In this document: positions 35,561 to 46,233 of the stretch, in pieces
Numbering within the stretch: the stretch's first letter is position 1
Layout: each line of letters begins with the position of its first letter
Source: Mycobacteriales bacterium
GTDB taxonomy: Bacteria; Actinomycetota; Actinomycetes; Mycobacteriales; Mycobacteriaceae
Reading direction: 5' to 3'
NCBI GenBank assembly: GCA_012842085.1
Contig: DUTM01000009.1
Coordinates: forward strand, 1-64,000
DNA length: 64,000 nt
Position numbers and translations under genes: made by a program
Notes under the pieces: model-generated
Told to the model about the DNA's origin: nothing
Database searches by the model: none
The model's input: the letters and a program-made list of their open reading frames with translations, nothing else

Positions 35561-37495
35561 TTACACCAACTGTCCAAGGATGAGCACAATTGCACCTAGC
35601 AGGGCAGTACCCACAACCATGATCAGTCCATAGGACCGGATTAGGCCGTTGCTAGTGCGTGCCATCACACCTGATAGATTCAACAGACCACGGCCGCCAC
35701 CGTCAATGCCGGTGTCGATTCCGCGTTTGTCAATGACTGCCGCTGCCTTGGCCAGACCCAGGGTCGGCTTGACGGCAATGTAGTCATTAATGGTGTCTGC
35801 GTAGAGGGCGTTGTCACCGATGCGAGTGTAGATTGGTGGGTTCTCGCGAGTCACTGGGATCGGCTTGCGGAAGATCAGCCAGGCGATAAGAACACCGAGG
35901 CCAACCACCAAGAGCGTTACCCAAGTGGCGGGGGTGAAGTGCAGTAGCGGTACCGGCTCGGCGGTTCCACCAGTAGCCGGATTGAGCCACTTGGTGATAC
36001 CACCAGCGAGTAGGAGGCCGCCTCCCACCGAGAGAATGCCCAAGATGACCAGTGGGATAACCATCAGCGGCGAGGACTCATGGGGATCCATGTCTTCCGT
36101 CCAACGCTTTTCGCCGAGGAAGGTCATCATGATGAGGCGAGTCATGTAGAAGGCGGTAATGCCAGCACCAATAAGTGCGGCGGTACCGAACACCCAGCCT
36201 CGTTCAAAAGCAACCTCAATGATCGGATCCTTCGAGTAGAACCCGGCGAAGAACGGGAAGCCGATGATCGCCAGGTAGCCAGCTGCGAATGTGACGAACG
36301 TCCAGGGCATCGCCTTGCGGAGAGCACCGAAGCGGCGCATGTCCACACTGTCGTTCATGGCGTGCATGACGGATCCCGCACCCAGGAACATGTTGGCCTT
36401 GAAGAAGCCGTGGGTAACCAGGTGGAAGATCGCCAGGGCGTAGCCAGCAGGTCCAATGCCAGCGGCCAGAATCATGTAGCCAATCTGCGACATGGTGGAG
36501 CCGGCAAGAACCTTCTTAATGTCGTCCTTCGTAGAACCGATCCATGCACCGACTAGGAGGGTGACGGTACCAACAATGGCGACGGCCAGGGCAGCTTGCC
36601 AGGACTGCTGGTAGATGGCGCCACCACGAACCACCAGGTAAACACCTGCAGTAACCATGGTTGCGGCGTGGATAAGTGCGGAGACGGGGGTCGGGCCTTC
36701 CATGGCGTCCAGCAGCCAGGCCTGGAATGGAACCTGAGCGGACTTGGCACATGCGCCCAGTAGCAGCATGAAGCCCATGAAAGTGACGACACCGGGGGAG
36801 AGGTTTCCTACTCCCGCGTTGACCGCACTGAATTCGGTGGTGTTGAAGTGCTTAAACATTGTGACGAGGGCAAGTACCATTCCGACGTCACCCATACGGT
36901 TCATAATGAACGCCTTCACACCGGCCTTGGCAGCCGAGGTGCGATGCGCCCAGAATCCGATGAGGAGGTAGGAGGCAAGGCCCACGCCTTCCCAGCCGAT
37001 GAACAGCACCAGGAAGCTATTACCAAGCACCAGGAGCAGCATTGCGACCAGGAAGAGGTTGAGGAAGGCGAAGAACTTGCGGCGCTTCGGGTCGTCCTGC
37101 ATGTAGGCCACCGAATAGAGGTGGATGAGGCTACCAACGCCTGTCACAAGGAGGACGAAGACTATTGATAGTTGATCGACCCGGAGGGCAAGCTCCGTGC
37201 TGACGCCGGGGAGTGTCATCCATTCGTAGAACGGGGCAATACGTGCCCGGTCTCCGACGTCGCGACCCCACATTTGGATAAAGAGGGTGAGGCCGCAGGC
37301 GAAGGAGGCGAAGCTTGCTAGTACTGCAAGCCAGTGACCCCAACGGTCGAGCAGCCGGCCGCCTAACAGCAGCAGGAGAGCCCCGATGGCTGGGAGGCCG
37401 ATAACGAGCCACGCCAGCACCGCGGTGGTGCTATCTGCTGTAGCGGGTGGGACAGTGAGTGACTGTCCAGTTGCTAGAAGAGTCTCTGTTACCAC
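35561..37495 (-). CDS. nuoL: NADH-quinone oxidoreductase subunit L
   Basis: The 644-residue distal membrane-arm subunit has the long lateral helix at the C-terminal end. Motifs KSAQVPFQAWLLDAMEGPTP, STMSQIGYMILAAG and HLVTHGFFKANMFLGAGSVMH are typical. The start is GTG, 5 bases after the nuoK stop. Confidence 0.96.
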   Translation of the reverse strand: MVTETLLATGQSLTVPPATADSTTAVLAWLVIGLPAIGALLLLLGGRLLDRWGHWLAVLASFASFACGLTLFIQMWGRDVGDRARIAPFYEWMTLPGVSTELALRVDQLSIVFVLLVTGVGSLIHLYSVAYMQDDPKRRKFFAFLNLFLVAMLLLVLGNSFLVLFIGWEGVGLASYLLIGFWAHRTSAAKAGVKAFIMNRMGDVGMVLALVTMFKHFNTTEFSAVNAGVGNLSPGVVTFMGFMLLLGACAKSAQVPFQAWLLDAMEGPTPVSALIHAATMVTAGVYLVVRGGAIYQQSWQAALAVAIVGTVTLLVGAWIGSTKDDIKKVLAGSTMSQIGYMILAAGIGPAGYALAIFHLVTHGFFKANMFLGAGSVMHAMNDSVDMRRFGALRKAMPWTFVTFAAGYLAIIGFPFFAGFYSKDPIIEVAFERGWVFGTAALIGAGITAFYMTRLIMMTFLGEKRWTEDMDPHESSPLMVIPLVILGILSVGGGLLLAGGITKWLNPATGGTAEPVPLLHFTPATWVTLLVVGLGVLIAWLIFRKPIPVTRENPPIYTRIGDNALYADTINDYIAVKPTLGLAKAAAVIDKRGIDTGIDGGGRGLLNLSGVMARTSNGLIRSYGLIMVVGTALLGAIVLILGQLV

Positions 37496-37500
37496 TGCGC

Positions 37501-37800
37501 TCAGCCTTTCAACGTACGTTCGTCATCGACGATCACCGTGCCTTGCGTGCGGTAGATGGCCACCACTAGGGCGAGGCCGATCACAACTTCCGCTGCTGCG
37601 ACGACGATGATAAACAAAGCGGCTACTTGGCCATCGAGGTTCCCGAACTGGCGGGCCAACGCAACGATTGCGAGGTTGCCGGCGTTCAGCATGAGCTCGA
37701 TGGACATGAAGACTACGAGGGCGTTGCGACGCGCCAGGAAGCCCACAATGCCTATTCCGAACAATATGGCTGACAGAGTGAGATAGAAACTAGTACCCAT
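37501..37800 (-). CDS. nuoK: NADH-quinone oxidoreductase subunit K
   Basis: The 99-residue subunit has three membrane helices, with the conserved glutamates in [12 protein letters not shown] and [15 protein letters not shown] chose ATG 37800, one base after the nuoJ stop. A longer in-frame opening to 37989 would run back through nuoJ and does not look like protein of this family. Confidence 0.94.
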   Translation of the reverse strand: MGTSFYLTLSAILFGIGIVGFLARRNALVVFMSIELMLNAGNLAIVALARQFGNLDGQVAALFIIVVAAAEVVIGLALVVAIYRTQGTVIVDDERTLKG

Positions 37801-37801
37801 G

Positions 37802-38668
37802 TCACTCGTCCTTTCCAGAGATCTCGTCCAACGCGTCGTAAGTGCGTTTGGTCTTCTCGCGGAGTTCCTCGGTGGAACGAGCCATTTCGGGGTGATCTTC
37901 CAGAATTTCTTGGGGAAGAGTGAACTTGGCTTCGGTTCCATCCGGGAGCAGTGCGGGAACGTCCATTGCGTTGGTGCTGGCGTACACACCCGTGCTGGGC
38001 ATAGCGCCCGGGTCTACACCTTGTCCGGCGTAGGCCTTCATACGAGCCTCCATTGCATCGTGCTGGGTGGGGCGGTTCTTCACGCGGGTCCGGAGGGTGA
38101 GGACGATTGCGCCCACAGCTCCGATGGTGAGGAGCACTGCTACCAGTTCGAACAACACCACGTAGCGACCGAAGATAAGAGTTCCTAGGCCTGCGATATT
38201 GCCGCCGGCGGCAGCGTTAGCTTCTTCCATTCCCGCCGGGTCTTGCCAGGACACCAGCATGATGGCAATGGCCATAACGATAACCACTGCAAGAGCCATG
38301 ATGATGGCTGCTACGCGCTGACCAGGTATGGGATCTTTGCCGGAACTGATCGGGGTGGAGCCGACCATCATGACAATGAAGATAAACATCACCATAATGG
38401 CGCCGGCGTACACAATGATTTGTACTGCGAAGACGAATGGCGCTTCGAGTACTGCATATTCGATTGCGATACCGATCATCACCAACAGCAAGCTGAGTGC
38501 TGAGTGGATGAGTTTCCGGGAAAGCACCATGCCAAGCGCCGCAGCCACAATCACAATTGCGAGCAACCAGGCGAAAACCTGGCCCGTAATGTGTGCAGCG
38601 TTAGAGCCGGATGATTCAGCAGCGAGTGACATCATCGGAGCTGCAGCGGAGGTAAGTGAAATCGCCAT
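37802..38668 (-). CDS. nuoJ: NADH-quinone oxidoreductase subunit J
   Basis: The 288-residue subunit has five membrane helices in the first 190 residues; the core motif [23 protein letters not shown] is recognisable (quoted in part: [16 protein letters not shown]). The hydrophilic C-terminal tail of about 95 residues is longer than in enterobacteria and usual for actinobacteria. Confidence 0.94.
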   Translation of the reverse strand: MAISLTSAAAPMMSLAAESSGSNAAHITGQVFAWLLAIVIVAAALGMVLSRKLIHSALSLLLVMIGIAIEYAVLEAPFVFAVQIIVYAGAIMVMFIFIVMMVGSTPISSGKDPIPGQRVAAIIMALAVVIVMAIAIMLVSWQDPAGMEEANAAAGGNIAGLGTLIFGRYVVLFELVAVLLTIGAVGAIVLTLRTRVKNRPTQHDAMEARMKAYAGQGVDPGAMPSTGVYASTNAMDVPALLPDGTEAKFTLPQEILEDHPEMARSTEELREKTKRTYDALDEISGKDE

Positions 38669-38670
38669 GA

Positions 38671-39210
38671 TTATCCTTCCTCTACTGGCTGCGATGGGAG
38701 GGTATCTACCAGGCGTGGTAGACCCATAAAGTAATCCTTTTCGGAGTCGCCGAGACGACGAGGATGGGGCGGCTGCTCCATACCGTCTTCGAGCGGGGCA
38801 AGAAGTTCTTCCTTGCCGTAGATCAGTGCTTCACGGGAAGCGTCTGCCAGCTCGAATTCGTTGGTCATGGTGAGGGCGCGAGTGGGGCAAGCCTCGATGC
38901 ACATTCCGCAGAAGATGCAGCGTAGGTAGTTGATCTCGTAGATCTTGCCGTAGCGCTCACCAGGTGAGTAGCGCTCTTCGTCAGTGTTTTCAGCGGCTTC
39001 GACGCGGATAGCGTCTGCGGGACAAGCCCAGGCACAGAGTTCGCATCCCACACATTTTTCGAGTCCATCAGGCCAGCGGTTGAGCTGGTGACGGCCGTGG
39101 AAGCGGGGCTCAGTTACCTTGGGACGAAGGGGGTAATCTTGGGTGAATTTCTTCCGGAACATGGTGCGGAAGGTGACTCCCAAGCCCGCCCAGCGGGAAA
39201 AGATACTCAT
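38671..39210 (-). CDS. nuoI: NADH-quinone oxidoreductase subunit I
   Basis: The 179-residue ferredoxin-like subunit carries two [4Fe-4S] clusters (N6a and N6b): [12 protein letters not shown] and [12 protein letters not shown]. It joins the peripheral arm to the membrane arm. The ATG overlaps the nuoH stop by 4 bases. Confidence 0.96.
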   Translation of the reverse strand: MSIFSRWAGLGVTFRTMFRKKFTQDYPLRPKVTEPRFHGRHQLNRWPDGLEKCVGCELCAWACPADAIRVEAAENTDEERYSPGERYGKIYEINYLRCIFCGMCIEACPTRALTMTNEFELADASREALIYGKEELLAPLEDGMEQPPHPRRLGDSEKDYFMGLPRLVDTLPSQPVEEG

Positions 39211-40508
39211 GATAGCTTCTCCTTCCGCTGTCCAGCCTTTGCAGGCTTCTTATCCGGATCGAGGATAGGCAGCGGGTAGTAGGCGTTTGCCGGATCCTGA
39301 GCCTTCGGGGTGTACTTCAAACGCTTCTCGATGGGACGACGTTGTACCCACAGGTAAACGGCGGCGAAGATAGCGAACAGAAGGATGACACCAATCATGG
39401 TGGCATCGTCGCGAAGCCAGGAGTCAGCAGCGGACAGTTGACGTGCCTTCAGGTAGATTGCCTGCACCATCACCCAAGCGAGGGAGAGCGGAAGCAGTGT
39501 CTTCCAACCAATGTTCATCAGTTGGTCGTAGCGGTAACGAGGTACGGTGCCGCGGACCCAGATGAAGAAGAAGAGGAAGGCAATAACCTTGATAAAGAAC
39601 CAGAGGATACCGACCCAACCGCTATCTGCCCCGGTGTTGTTCAGCGGCCACGGAGCGTGGAAACCACCGAAGAACAGGGTTGCACAGATGGCGGAGAGGG
39701 TACCCATGTTCATGTATTCACCGAGGTAGAACATTGCGAAGCGGAAGCCAGAGTAGTCAGTTGAGTAACCACCGACCAGCTCGGATTCACATTCCGGCAT
39801 ATCGAACGGAGCACGGTTCGCTTCTGCCAACATCGCCACGATGAAGATGCAGAATGCGGGTGCTAGGAGGATAAAGTTCCAACTCGGGAAGGGGGACTCC
39901 CATCCGAAGAGGGTCATTGTTTCCGCTTGGCTTTCGACGATCCCTGCGGTGGACATGGTGCGGGACATCAGAACTACTGATGCGACCGCGATGCCCATCG
40001 AGATTTCGTAGGAGACCATCTGTGCGGCGGAACGGAGACCACCGAGCAGTGAGTAGCGGGAACTCGAGGACCAACCTGCGAGGACGATACCGTAGGTGCC
40101 GATACCGGCAATTGCCAGGATGAAGAGCACTGCGACAGGAAGGTCACCTAACTGCAGGCGAGTTTGGTTCCCGCCGATGGACACAATGCCACCGATGGGA
40201 ATAACTGCCCAGGCGGTAAAGGCTGCCAGGCCGGTCAGCAGCGGCGCCAAAGTAAAGATGAACTTGTCTGTCTTAGCAGGGGAGAAGTCCTCTTTCCAAA
40301 GGGTTTTGATACCGTCTGCGAAGGGTTGCAGCAGACCGAAGGGGCCCGCCATGTGGGGACCGCGTCGCTGCTGTAGGAAAGCGAGGATGCGGCGCTCAAA
40401 CCACACGGTAAAGATTGCTAATAGTAGGGGGATTGCAAAGACCACGATGGTTTTCACAAGGATAAGCCACCATGGGTCACCCCATACGCCAATAGTTTCC
40501 TCAGCCAC
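39207..40508 (-). CDS. nuoH: NADH-quinone oxidoreductase subunit H
   Basis: The 433-residue membrane subunit helps form the quinone site. [20 protein letters not shown] and [19 protein letters not shown] are diagnostic. I chose GTG 40508 ([10 protein letters not shown]) because GGAGG lies about 8 bases upstream and homologues begin near here; the ATG at 40556 lies inside the true nuoG end. The start codon overlaps the reconstructed nuoG stop. Confidence 0.94.
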   Translation of the reverse strand: MAEETIGVWGDPWWLILVKTIVVFAIPLLLAIFTVWFERRILAFLQQRRGPHMAGPFGLLQPFADGIKTLWKEDFSPAKTDKFIFTLAPLLTGLAAFTAWAVIPIGGIVSIGGNQTRLQLGDLPVAVLFILAIAGIGTYGIVLAGWSSSSRYSLLGGLRSAAQMVSYEISMGIAVASVVLMSRTMSTAGIVESQAETMTLFGWESPFPSWNFILLAPAFCIFIVAMLAEANRAPFDMPECESELVGGYSTDYSGFRFAMFYLGEYMNMGTLSAICATLFFGGFHAPWPLNNTGADSGWVGILWFFIKVIAFLFFFIWVRGTVPRYRYDQLMNIGWKTLLPLSLAWVMVQAIYLKARQLSAADSWLRDDATMIGVILLFAIFAAVYLWVQRRPIEKRLKYTPKAQDPANAYYPLPILDPDKKPAKAGQRKEKLS

Positions 40509-40567
40509 GGGATGACACCTCCATCCGTGTATCGAGTTTGTCATCAGTTGCAACAATCACAACGCGA

Positions 40568-42844
40568 TCACCTATCTGTGCACCGGTCGGGGCGAGTGGT
40601 TGGCCGGGGGGCATTGCTGGGGACCCAGACAACGTCATCGACCATTGCGTCAACTATCTGTACGGGGAGGGTGACGGCGCCTTGCGGAGTTGAGACAGTG
40701 GCGGCAGCACTTGCTGTGAGGCCGTACTTCTCTGCAGTGGAGGCGTTAACACGCAGCTTGCCGCGGCGTTTGTCATTGCCTTTGTACATTGTTCCGTCAA
40801 GCGCAGGGGAGTCACCCATGAGCTCTGGCCAAGTATCAACAATCAAGTCACCATTGGTGGCGGTGTTGTTGATGGTGGGCATGTGTCCGCCAATCGGGCC
40901 GGTTGCCGCTGATTGGAGTACCTCTGCCACTTCGGCACTGGCTGGGATGTCAAGGCTGGACGCCATTTCCTGAGCCAGCGCACCAAGTACGCGGCGGTCG
41001 GACATGGTGGCGACCTTCACTCCATCTAGTGGGTTGACTGGACGCCAGCGGGACTCCCAGTTTAGGAAGTGTCCACTGACCTCGGTAATGAGGGAAACAG
41101 GGAACACTACTTCGGCGCGGTTGGAGACGTCGGTGCGACGGGTTGCAAGCTGCACGGTAAAGGCCTTGTCTACCGCAGCGTAGAGCAAACCGGGGTCGTC
41201 GTAGTCGCCTTCTTCCAGGTCGCCCACCAGCAGTGCCTTGATGTCGCCGGCGGTCGCAGCTTCCAACATGCCTTTAGTGGCTTTGCCGTCAGCACCCGGG
41301 AGGCAGCCGGCCTCGATGGCGCCGCGGTCACCGGAGTGCAACGGCACCCAGGCGAAGCGGGCGTTGTTAGCTTCGGCCACCTTGACAACAGCACTGTAGG
41401 TGCCAGGAGCGGAAGCTGCGCGGGCGCCCACCAGAATGATGGTGTCGTTGTCCAGATCCTCCAGCTCGGAAAGTGCCTCAGCTTCTGCACCGGGGCGGCA
41501 GCCCACCCAAGTGGCATCCAACTTGTCGGCGCCAATGGACTGGTGGGAAGCAATATTGACGACTTCCAGTCCGAACTTGCGGACTGCGCGACGGAGACGG
41601 AGGAAGAGAATAGGTGCTTCGTCTTCGGCATCTAGCGAGACCAGCACAACCTTCTTCGCGTTCTCCAGATCCTGGTAAGTGACACTGTCGTCCAAGCTGG
41701 TTCCCGCCACATACTGGGCGAGGAATGCTGCTTCTTCGGCAGTTCCCTTATCGGAGCGGAAGTCAATATGGTCACTCTTGACCACATTGCGTGCGAAAGC
41801 GCTGTATGCGTAGGTGTTTTCTACCGTGTTGTTAGCACCGGGCAGGATACCGACATTGCCGTCGGCGCTCGCCAACCCAGCTGCCGCCACTGTGAGGGCT
41901 TCTGGCCAGGAGGCCGGCACCAATTCGCCATCTTTCCGAATGAGCGGAGTGGTGATGCGGTCGGAGAGGGTGCCGTAACGGAATCCGAAGCGTCCCTTGT
42001 CGCAGTTCCACTCTTGGTTGACTGCTGCATCTTCACCGGCCAGACGGCGGGTAATGGTGCCGTGGCGGTGGTCAATGCGGAGTTTACAACCTGCGGCACA
42101 GTGCTCACAGGTTGTTTCCGTGGAAACGAGGTCGAAGGGGCGAGCCTGGAATCGGTAATCGGCGCTGGTAAGAGCACCCACCGGGCAGATTTGCACAGTG
42201 TTACCGGTGAAGTACGATCCTGCCTCTGACTCTTCAACTGAGCAGACTTGCTGACGGGCGCCGCGTTCTGCAAGTGCGATGCAGCGGTCGCCAGAGACCT
42301 GCTCCGAGAAGCGAGTACAGCGAGTACATAGCACGCACCGCTCACGGTCGAGCAGGATATTGCCCACCAAGTCGAGTGGCTTGGGATGGTATTTCCTTTT
42401 TTCGACGTCGAAGCGGGTAGCGCCACGTCCACGCGTCATTGCCTGGTTCTGGAGGGGGCATTCGCCGCCCTTGTCACAGTTGGGGCAGTCCAGTGGGTGG
42501 TTGATAAGCAGCAGCTCCATGATGCCCTTTTGAGCTTCATCAGCGAGCATCGAGGAGTTCTGGGTTTTCACCACCATGCCGTCAGCTGCGACCAACGTAC
42601 AGGATGATTGTGGTTTCGGGAATCCGCGACCGTTACCGGCGTCCGGAACTTCCACCATGCATTGGCGGCATGCGCCAACTGGGTCGAGTAGCGGATGGTC
42701 ACAGAAGCGGGGGATAGCGATACCGAGTTTTTCCGCAGCGCGGATCACTACCGTTCCCTTGGGGACGGTTACAGAGCGGCCGTCAATTTCCAGGGTTACT
42801 TGATCTTCCTGGGCAGCTGCGGAGTTTGACGTTTTGTCACTCAT
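40568..42844 (-). CDS. nuoG: NADH-quinone oxidoreductase subunit G, frameshifted near its C-terminus
   Basis: The peripheral-arm subunit of about 758 visible residues carries Fe-S clusters: [2Fe-2S] CDHPLLDPVGACRQC, the H-x3-CxxC-x5-C site HPLDCPNCDKGGEC, [4Fe-4S] CVLCTRCTRF...CPVGA, and the extra CEHCAAGC. The molybdopterin-like domain follows. I chose ATG 42844 (MSDKTSN), overlapping the nuoF stop. At the 6-G run 40606-40611 the frame slips: the open frame ends RPTTRPDRCTDR. Dropping one base restores GQPLAPTGAQIGDRVVIVA and then a stop at 40501-40503 overlapping the nuoH start. Sequencing error, mutation or +1 slippage could explain it. Confidence 0.93.
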   Translation of the reverse strand: MSDKTSNSAAAQEDQVTLEIDGRSVTVPKGTVVIRAAEKLGIAIPRFCDHPLLDPVGACRQCMVEVPDAGNGRGFPKPQSSCTLVAADGMVVKTQNSSMLADEAQKGIMELLLINHPLDCPNCDKGGECPLQNQAMTRGRGATRFDVEKRKYHPKPLDLVGNILLDRERCVLCTRCTRFSEQVSGDRCIALAERGARQQVCSVEESEAGSYFTGNTVQICPVGALTSADYRFQARPFDLVSTETTCEHCAAGCKLRIDHRHGTITRRLAGEDAAVNQEWNCDKGRFGFRYGTLSDRITTPLIRKDGELVPASWPEALTVAAAGLASADGNVGILPGANNTVENTYAYSAFARNVVKSDHIDFRSDKGTAEEAAFLAQYVAGTSLDDSVTYQDLENAKKVVLVSLDAEDEAPILFLRLRRAVRKFGLEVVNIASHQSIGADKLDATWVGCRPGAEAEALSELEDLDNDTIILVGARAASAPGTYSAVVKVAEANNARFAWVPLHSGDRGAIEAGCLPGADGKATKGMLEAATAGDIKALLVGDLEEGDYDDPGLLYAAVDKAFTVQLATRRTDVSNRAEVVFPVSLITEVSGHFLNWESRWRPVNPLDGVKVATMSDRRVLGALAQEMASSLDIPASAEVAEVLQSAATGPIGGHMPTINNTATNGDLIVDTWPELMGDSPALDGTMYKGNDKRRGKLRVNASTAEKYGLTASAAATVSTPQGAVTLPVQIVDAMVDDVVWVPSNAPRPTTRPDRCTDR

Positions 42845-44156
42845 AGACCTTCTCCTCTTCAGGGAAGAGCACGCTAGCCTCGTAGGGCAGCAGCTCCCAC
42901 GCCGGAGTGTGGTAGCCAGCTTCAAACTCTTCACGGAAGTGCTTGACGGCGCTGGTCACACAGGCAACAGCACCATCTGCGAGGGCGCAGAAGGATTTGC
43001 CGCCAATATTTCCGGCAATCTCTAGAATCTTGTCCACGTCGCCTGGTTTACCTTCGCCCCGTTCGAGACGTTGCAGGAGCTGTACCAGCCACCAGGTTCC
43101 TTCACGGCAGGGTGTACATTTGCCGCAAGATTCATGCTTATAGAACTCGATGAAACGGGTGGTGGTGCGTACCACGGAGGTTGTTTCATCAAAGATTTGG
43201 AGGGCCTTTGTTCCCAGCATGGATCCAGCTGCAGCTACTCCCTCATAATCGAGCGGAACATCCAGGTGTTCCGCCGTCAGCATGGGGGTGGAGGAGCCAC
43301 CCGGAGTCCAGAACTTGAGTTCGTGGCCTTCGCGGATTCCGCCTGCTATATCAAGCAGCTCGCGGAGCGTAATACCGAGGGGTGCCTCATACTGGCCGGG
43401 GTTCTTGACGTGTCCCGACAGCGAGTAGAGTGTGACACCCTTTGATTTTTCGGTACCCATGGATTGGTACCAGTCGGAGCCTTTCCGCAGAATTGCGGGT
43501 ACGGAGGCGATGGATTCCGCGTTGTTAATAACGGTGGGGGAAGCATACAGACCCTCGACGGCGGGGAAGGGGGGACGCAGACGGGGATGTCCACGCTTGC
43601 CTTCCAACGAGTTGAGGAGCGCAGTTTCTTCACCACAGATATAGGCGCCAGCACCGCTGTGTACTTGCACATGGAGGGATTTTCCGCTGCCTAGTACGTC
43701 GTCACCTGCGAGTCCCGCGTCGTATGCTTCGCGAATAGCTTGCTGCAGACGGCGTGTGTTTTGAACAACTTCACCACGAATGTAGATGAAGGCACGTTCT
43801 GCACCGAAGGCGTAGCACGCAATCAGGGCACCTTCCACCAGGGTGTGGGGAGTGGCCATAATAAGCGGCATGTCTTTACAGGTGCCAGGCTCAGATTCGT
43901 CCGCGTTCACCACCAAGTACTTGGGCTTGGGGTTTTCCTGCGGGACAAAGGACCACTTCAGGCCAGTGGGGAAGCCAGCGCCACCGCGACCACGCAGTCC
44001 AGAGGCTTTCACCAGGTCGAGAACTTCGCTGGGCTCCATCTTGAGAGCTTTGCGGAGTCCTTCGTAGCCTTCATGAGCTTGGTAGCTGGCGAGCTTCCAG
44101 GGGGTTTCTTCACCCCAATGCTCCGAGAGAACAGGCGTAAGTTTTGTGCTAGCCAT
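42837..44156 (-). CDS. nuoF: NADH-quinone oxidoreductase subunit F
   Basis: The 439-residue NADH- and FMN-binding subunit has the glycine-rich NADH site GLRGRGGAGFPTGLKW, FMN site YICGEETALLNSLEG and [4Fe-4S] N3 motif ESCGKCTPCREG. It accepts electrons from NADH. Its ATG overlaps the nuoE stop and its stop overlaps the nuoG start. Confidence 0.97.
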   Translation of the reverse strand: MASTKLTPVLSEHWGEETPWKLASYQAHEGYEGLRKALKMEPSEVLDLVKASGLRGRGGAGFPTGLKWSFVPQENPKPKYLVVNADESEPGTCKDMPLIMATPHTLVEGALIACYAFGAERAFIYIRGEVVQNTRRLQQAIREAYDAGLAGDDVLGSGKSLHVQVHSGAGAYICGEETALLNSLEGKRGHPRLRPPFPAVEGLYASPTVINNAESIASVPAILRKGSDWYQSMGTEKSKGVTLYSLSGHVKNPGQYEAPLGITLRELLDIAGGIREGHELKFWTPGGSSTPMLTAEHLDVPLDYEGVAAAGSMLGTKALQIFDETTSVVRTTTRFIEFYKHESCGKCTPCREGTWWLVQLLQRLERGEGKPGDVDKILEIAGNIGGKSFCALADGAVACVTSAVKHFREEFEAGYHTPAWELLPYEASVLFPEEEKVYE

Positions 44157-44857
44157 TACTTTTCGCCCTCTTTCACATCTTTGGCGATGCGCCAGCCAGC
44201 GAGGGAGGCCTTACCGGCAGCAGGGCCTTCATCGCCACGGCCATCATCGAAGCCAGCTAGGACGCGCTCATTTTCTCGCCACGACGTGATCTTGGGGCCG
44301 CGCGTAGAGCGAACCTCTTCGCCTGCCTTCAGCTTGTCCAAGATCTCAACAGCTTTGCGGGGAGTCATATTGTCCATGAACTCCCAGTTGAGCATCATGA
44401 CGGGGGCAAAGTCGCAACCAGCGTTGCATTCCACGCGTTCCAACGTGAACATGCCGTCCTCGGTGGTGCCGTCACCATCGAGACCGAGATGTTCGCGGAT
44501 GGTTTCATAGATCATGTCGCCACCCATGACTGCACACAGGGAAGTGGTACAGACACCGACGTGGTGTTTACCAACTTCGTGGGCGTGGAACTGGGTGTAG
44601 AAGGTTACTACTCCAAGCACCACGGCTTCGGTGACGTTCAGGATGCGAGAGATGGCGCGAACACCTTCTGCCGACACTTTTCCGTCAACGCTTTGCACCA
44701 GGTGCAGCATCGGAATGATGGCTGACTGTGGCTGCGGGTATCGATCCGCCAAGGTTTGCAGATCAGCTAGGACAACGTCATCAATGTTGGTGGTGGTGTC
44801 TGTCATGTCGACAGCATCATCATCACTGAATTCGTTTTTAAACTCGGGTTGGATCAC
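44156..44857 (-). CDS. nuoE: NADH-quinone oxidoreductase subunit E
   Basis: The 233-residue thioredoxin-like subunit holds the [2Fe-2S] cluster N1a through CTTSLC and CNAGCD. The start is GTG at 44857, overlapping the nuoD stop as GTGA. It pairs with NuoF in the dehydrogenase module. Confidence 0.95.
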   Translation of the reverse strand: MIQPEFKNEFSDDDAVDMTDTTTNIDDVVLADLQTLADRYPQPQSAIIPMLHLVQSVDGKVSAEGVRAISRILNVTEAVVLGVVTFYTQFHAHEVGKHHVGVCTTSLCAVMGGDMIYETIREHLGLDGDGTTEDGMFTLERVECNAGCDFAPVMMLNWEFMDNMTPRKAVEILDKLKAGEEVRSTRGPKITSWRENERVLAGFDDGRGDEGPAAGKASLAGWRIAKDVKEGEK

Positions 44858-46233
44858 CGGTCAACACCTCCCAAAACTGGGTCGATACTACCGATTCCCA
44901 CAACAATGTCGGAGAGCATGCCGCCCTCACACATTGCTGGCAGTGCCTGCAGGTTGTGGAACCCGGGGTCACGCATATGTACTCGGTAGGGATGGGTACC
45001 ACCGTCGGAAACGACGTGGCAGCCCAACTCGCCCTTCGGACTTTCTAGAGCAATATAGGCTTGTCCAGCCGGAACTTTGAAGCCTTCCGTAACTAGCTTG
45101 AAGTGGTGGATAAGGCCTTCCATGTCTTCGCCCATAATGCGACGAATATGTTCATTGGAGTTGCCTTGTCCATCGTCGTAGATGGCCAGCTTGGCAGGAC
45201 GTGCGATCTTGGGGTCGTCAATCATGAAAGGCTGGCCTTCGGTATCGGCCAGGCGATCACGGCATTGGCGACAGATGCGGAGGGATTGTGCCATCTCCTC
45301 CATACGCACCTGGAATGCCCCGTAGGCATCGCAGGTGTTCCACACAGGAATATCGAAGTCGTAAGTTTCGTAACCCATGCGAGGTTCTTGCTTACGGATA
45401 TCCCACTCGATGCCAGCACCGCGCAAGCGGGGGCCAGTGACACCCAGTGCCATGCAGGACTGCTGATCGAGATAGGTGATGCCCAGGAACCGCTTCTTGA
45501 AGATGGGGTTGTCGCTAAGCATCTGGTGGTATTCAGGGATGCGCTTCTCAAGCCAGTCGAGGGTCTCGTCAAGTTTTTCTAGCCCATTTTCAGGCAGATC
45601 GTTGGCGACACCACCGGGACGGATGAACGCGTGGTTCATACGCAGGCCGGAGATAGCTTCGAAGAAGTCCAGCACCATTTCACGGTCGCGCAGCCCCTGG
45701 GTGAGGAGTGTCACGCCACCGAGCTCGTTGACGCCGGTACCGATCGCCACCAAGTGGGAGGAGATGCGGTTAAGTTCCAGCATGAGAATACGAATGATGT
45801 TGGCTCGGTCGGGGATGCGATCTTGGATTCCCATGATCTCCTCGACACCCAACACGTAGGCGGCTTCGTTGAAAAGTGGCGCAACATAGTCCATGCGGGT
45901 GACGAGCGTGGTGCCTTGCGTCCAGGTACGTGCCTCACAGGTTTTTTCAATTCCTGTGTGCAGGTAACCAATGGCTGGGCGCAGGTTCATAACGACGTCG
46001 CCGTCCATCTCTAGACACAGACGCATAACACCGTGTGTAGAGGGGTGAGCGGGGCCCATGTTGATAATCATGCGGTCGCTTTTACGCTCGCGTTGCTTCT
46101 CCGCAATAGCCTCAAAGTCGCCGCTTTCATCCGCCAGATACTGGGGGATGGAGGGATCATCGAAAAGCTGTTCAACTGACTGTACAAAAGGAGCTTTGTA
46201 CGTCTTAGTCTGGTGACTTTCAGCGGTAGTCAT
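44854..46233 (-). CDS. nuoD: NADH-quinone oxidoreductase subunit D
   Basis: The 459-residue 49-kDa-type subunit forms the quinone pocket with NuoB. NMGPAHPSTHGVMRL and YLHTGIEKTCE are diagnostic. It overlaps nuoC by one base (TAATG). Confidence 0.96.
   Translation of the reverse strand: MTTAESHQTKTYKAPFVQSVEQLFDDPSIPQYLADESGDFEAIAEKQRERKSDRMIINMGPAHPSTHGVMRLCLEMDGDVVMNLRPAIGYLHTGIEKTCEARTWTQGTTLVTRMDYVAPLFNEAAYVLGVEEIMGIQDRIPDRANIIRILMLELNRISSHLVAIGTGVNELGGVTLLTQGLRDREMVLDFFEAISGLRMNHAFIRPGGVANDLPENGLEKLDETLDWLEKRIPEYHQMLSDNPIFKKRFLGITYLDQQSCMALGVTGPRLRGAGIEWDIRKQEPRMGYETYDFDIPVWNTCDAYGAFQVRMEEMAQSLRICRQCRDRLADTEGQPFMIDDPKIARPAKLAIYDDGQGNSNEHIRRIMGEDMEGLIHHFKLVTEGFKVPAGQAYIALESPKGELGCHVVSDGGTHPYRVHMRDPGFHNLQALPAMCEGGMLSDIVVGIGSIDPVLGGVDR

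Noticed and set aside
34299-37168. Several plus-strand reading frames opposite nuoL and nuoM
   Set aside because: They mirror codon bias of the nuo genes and carry no recognisable domain.
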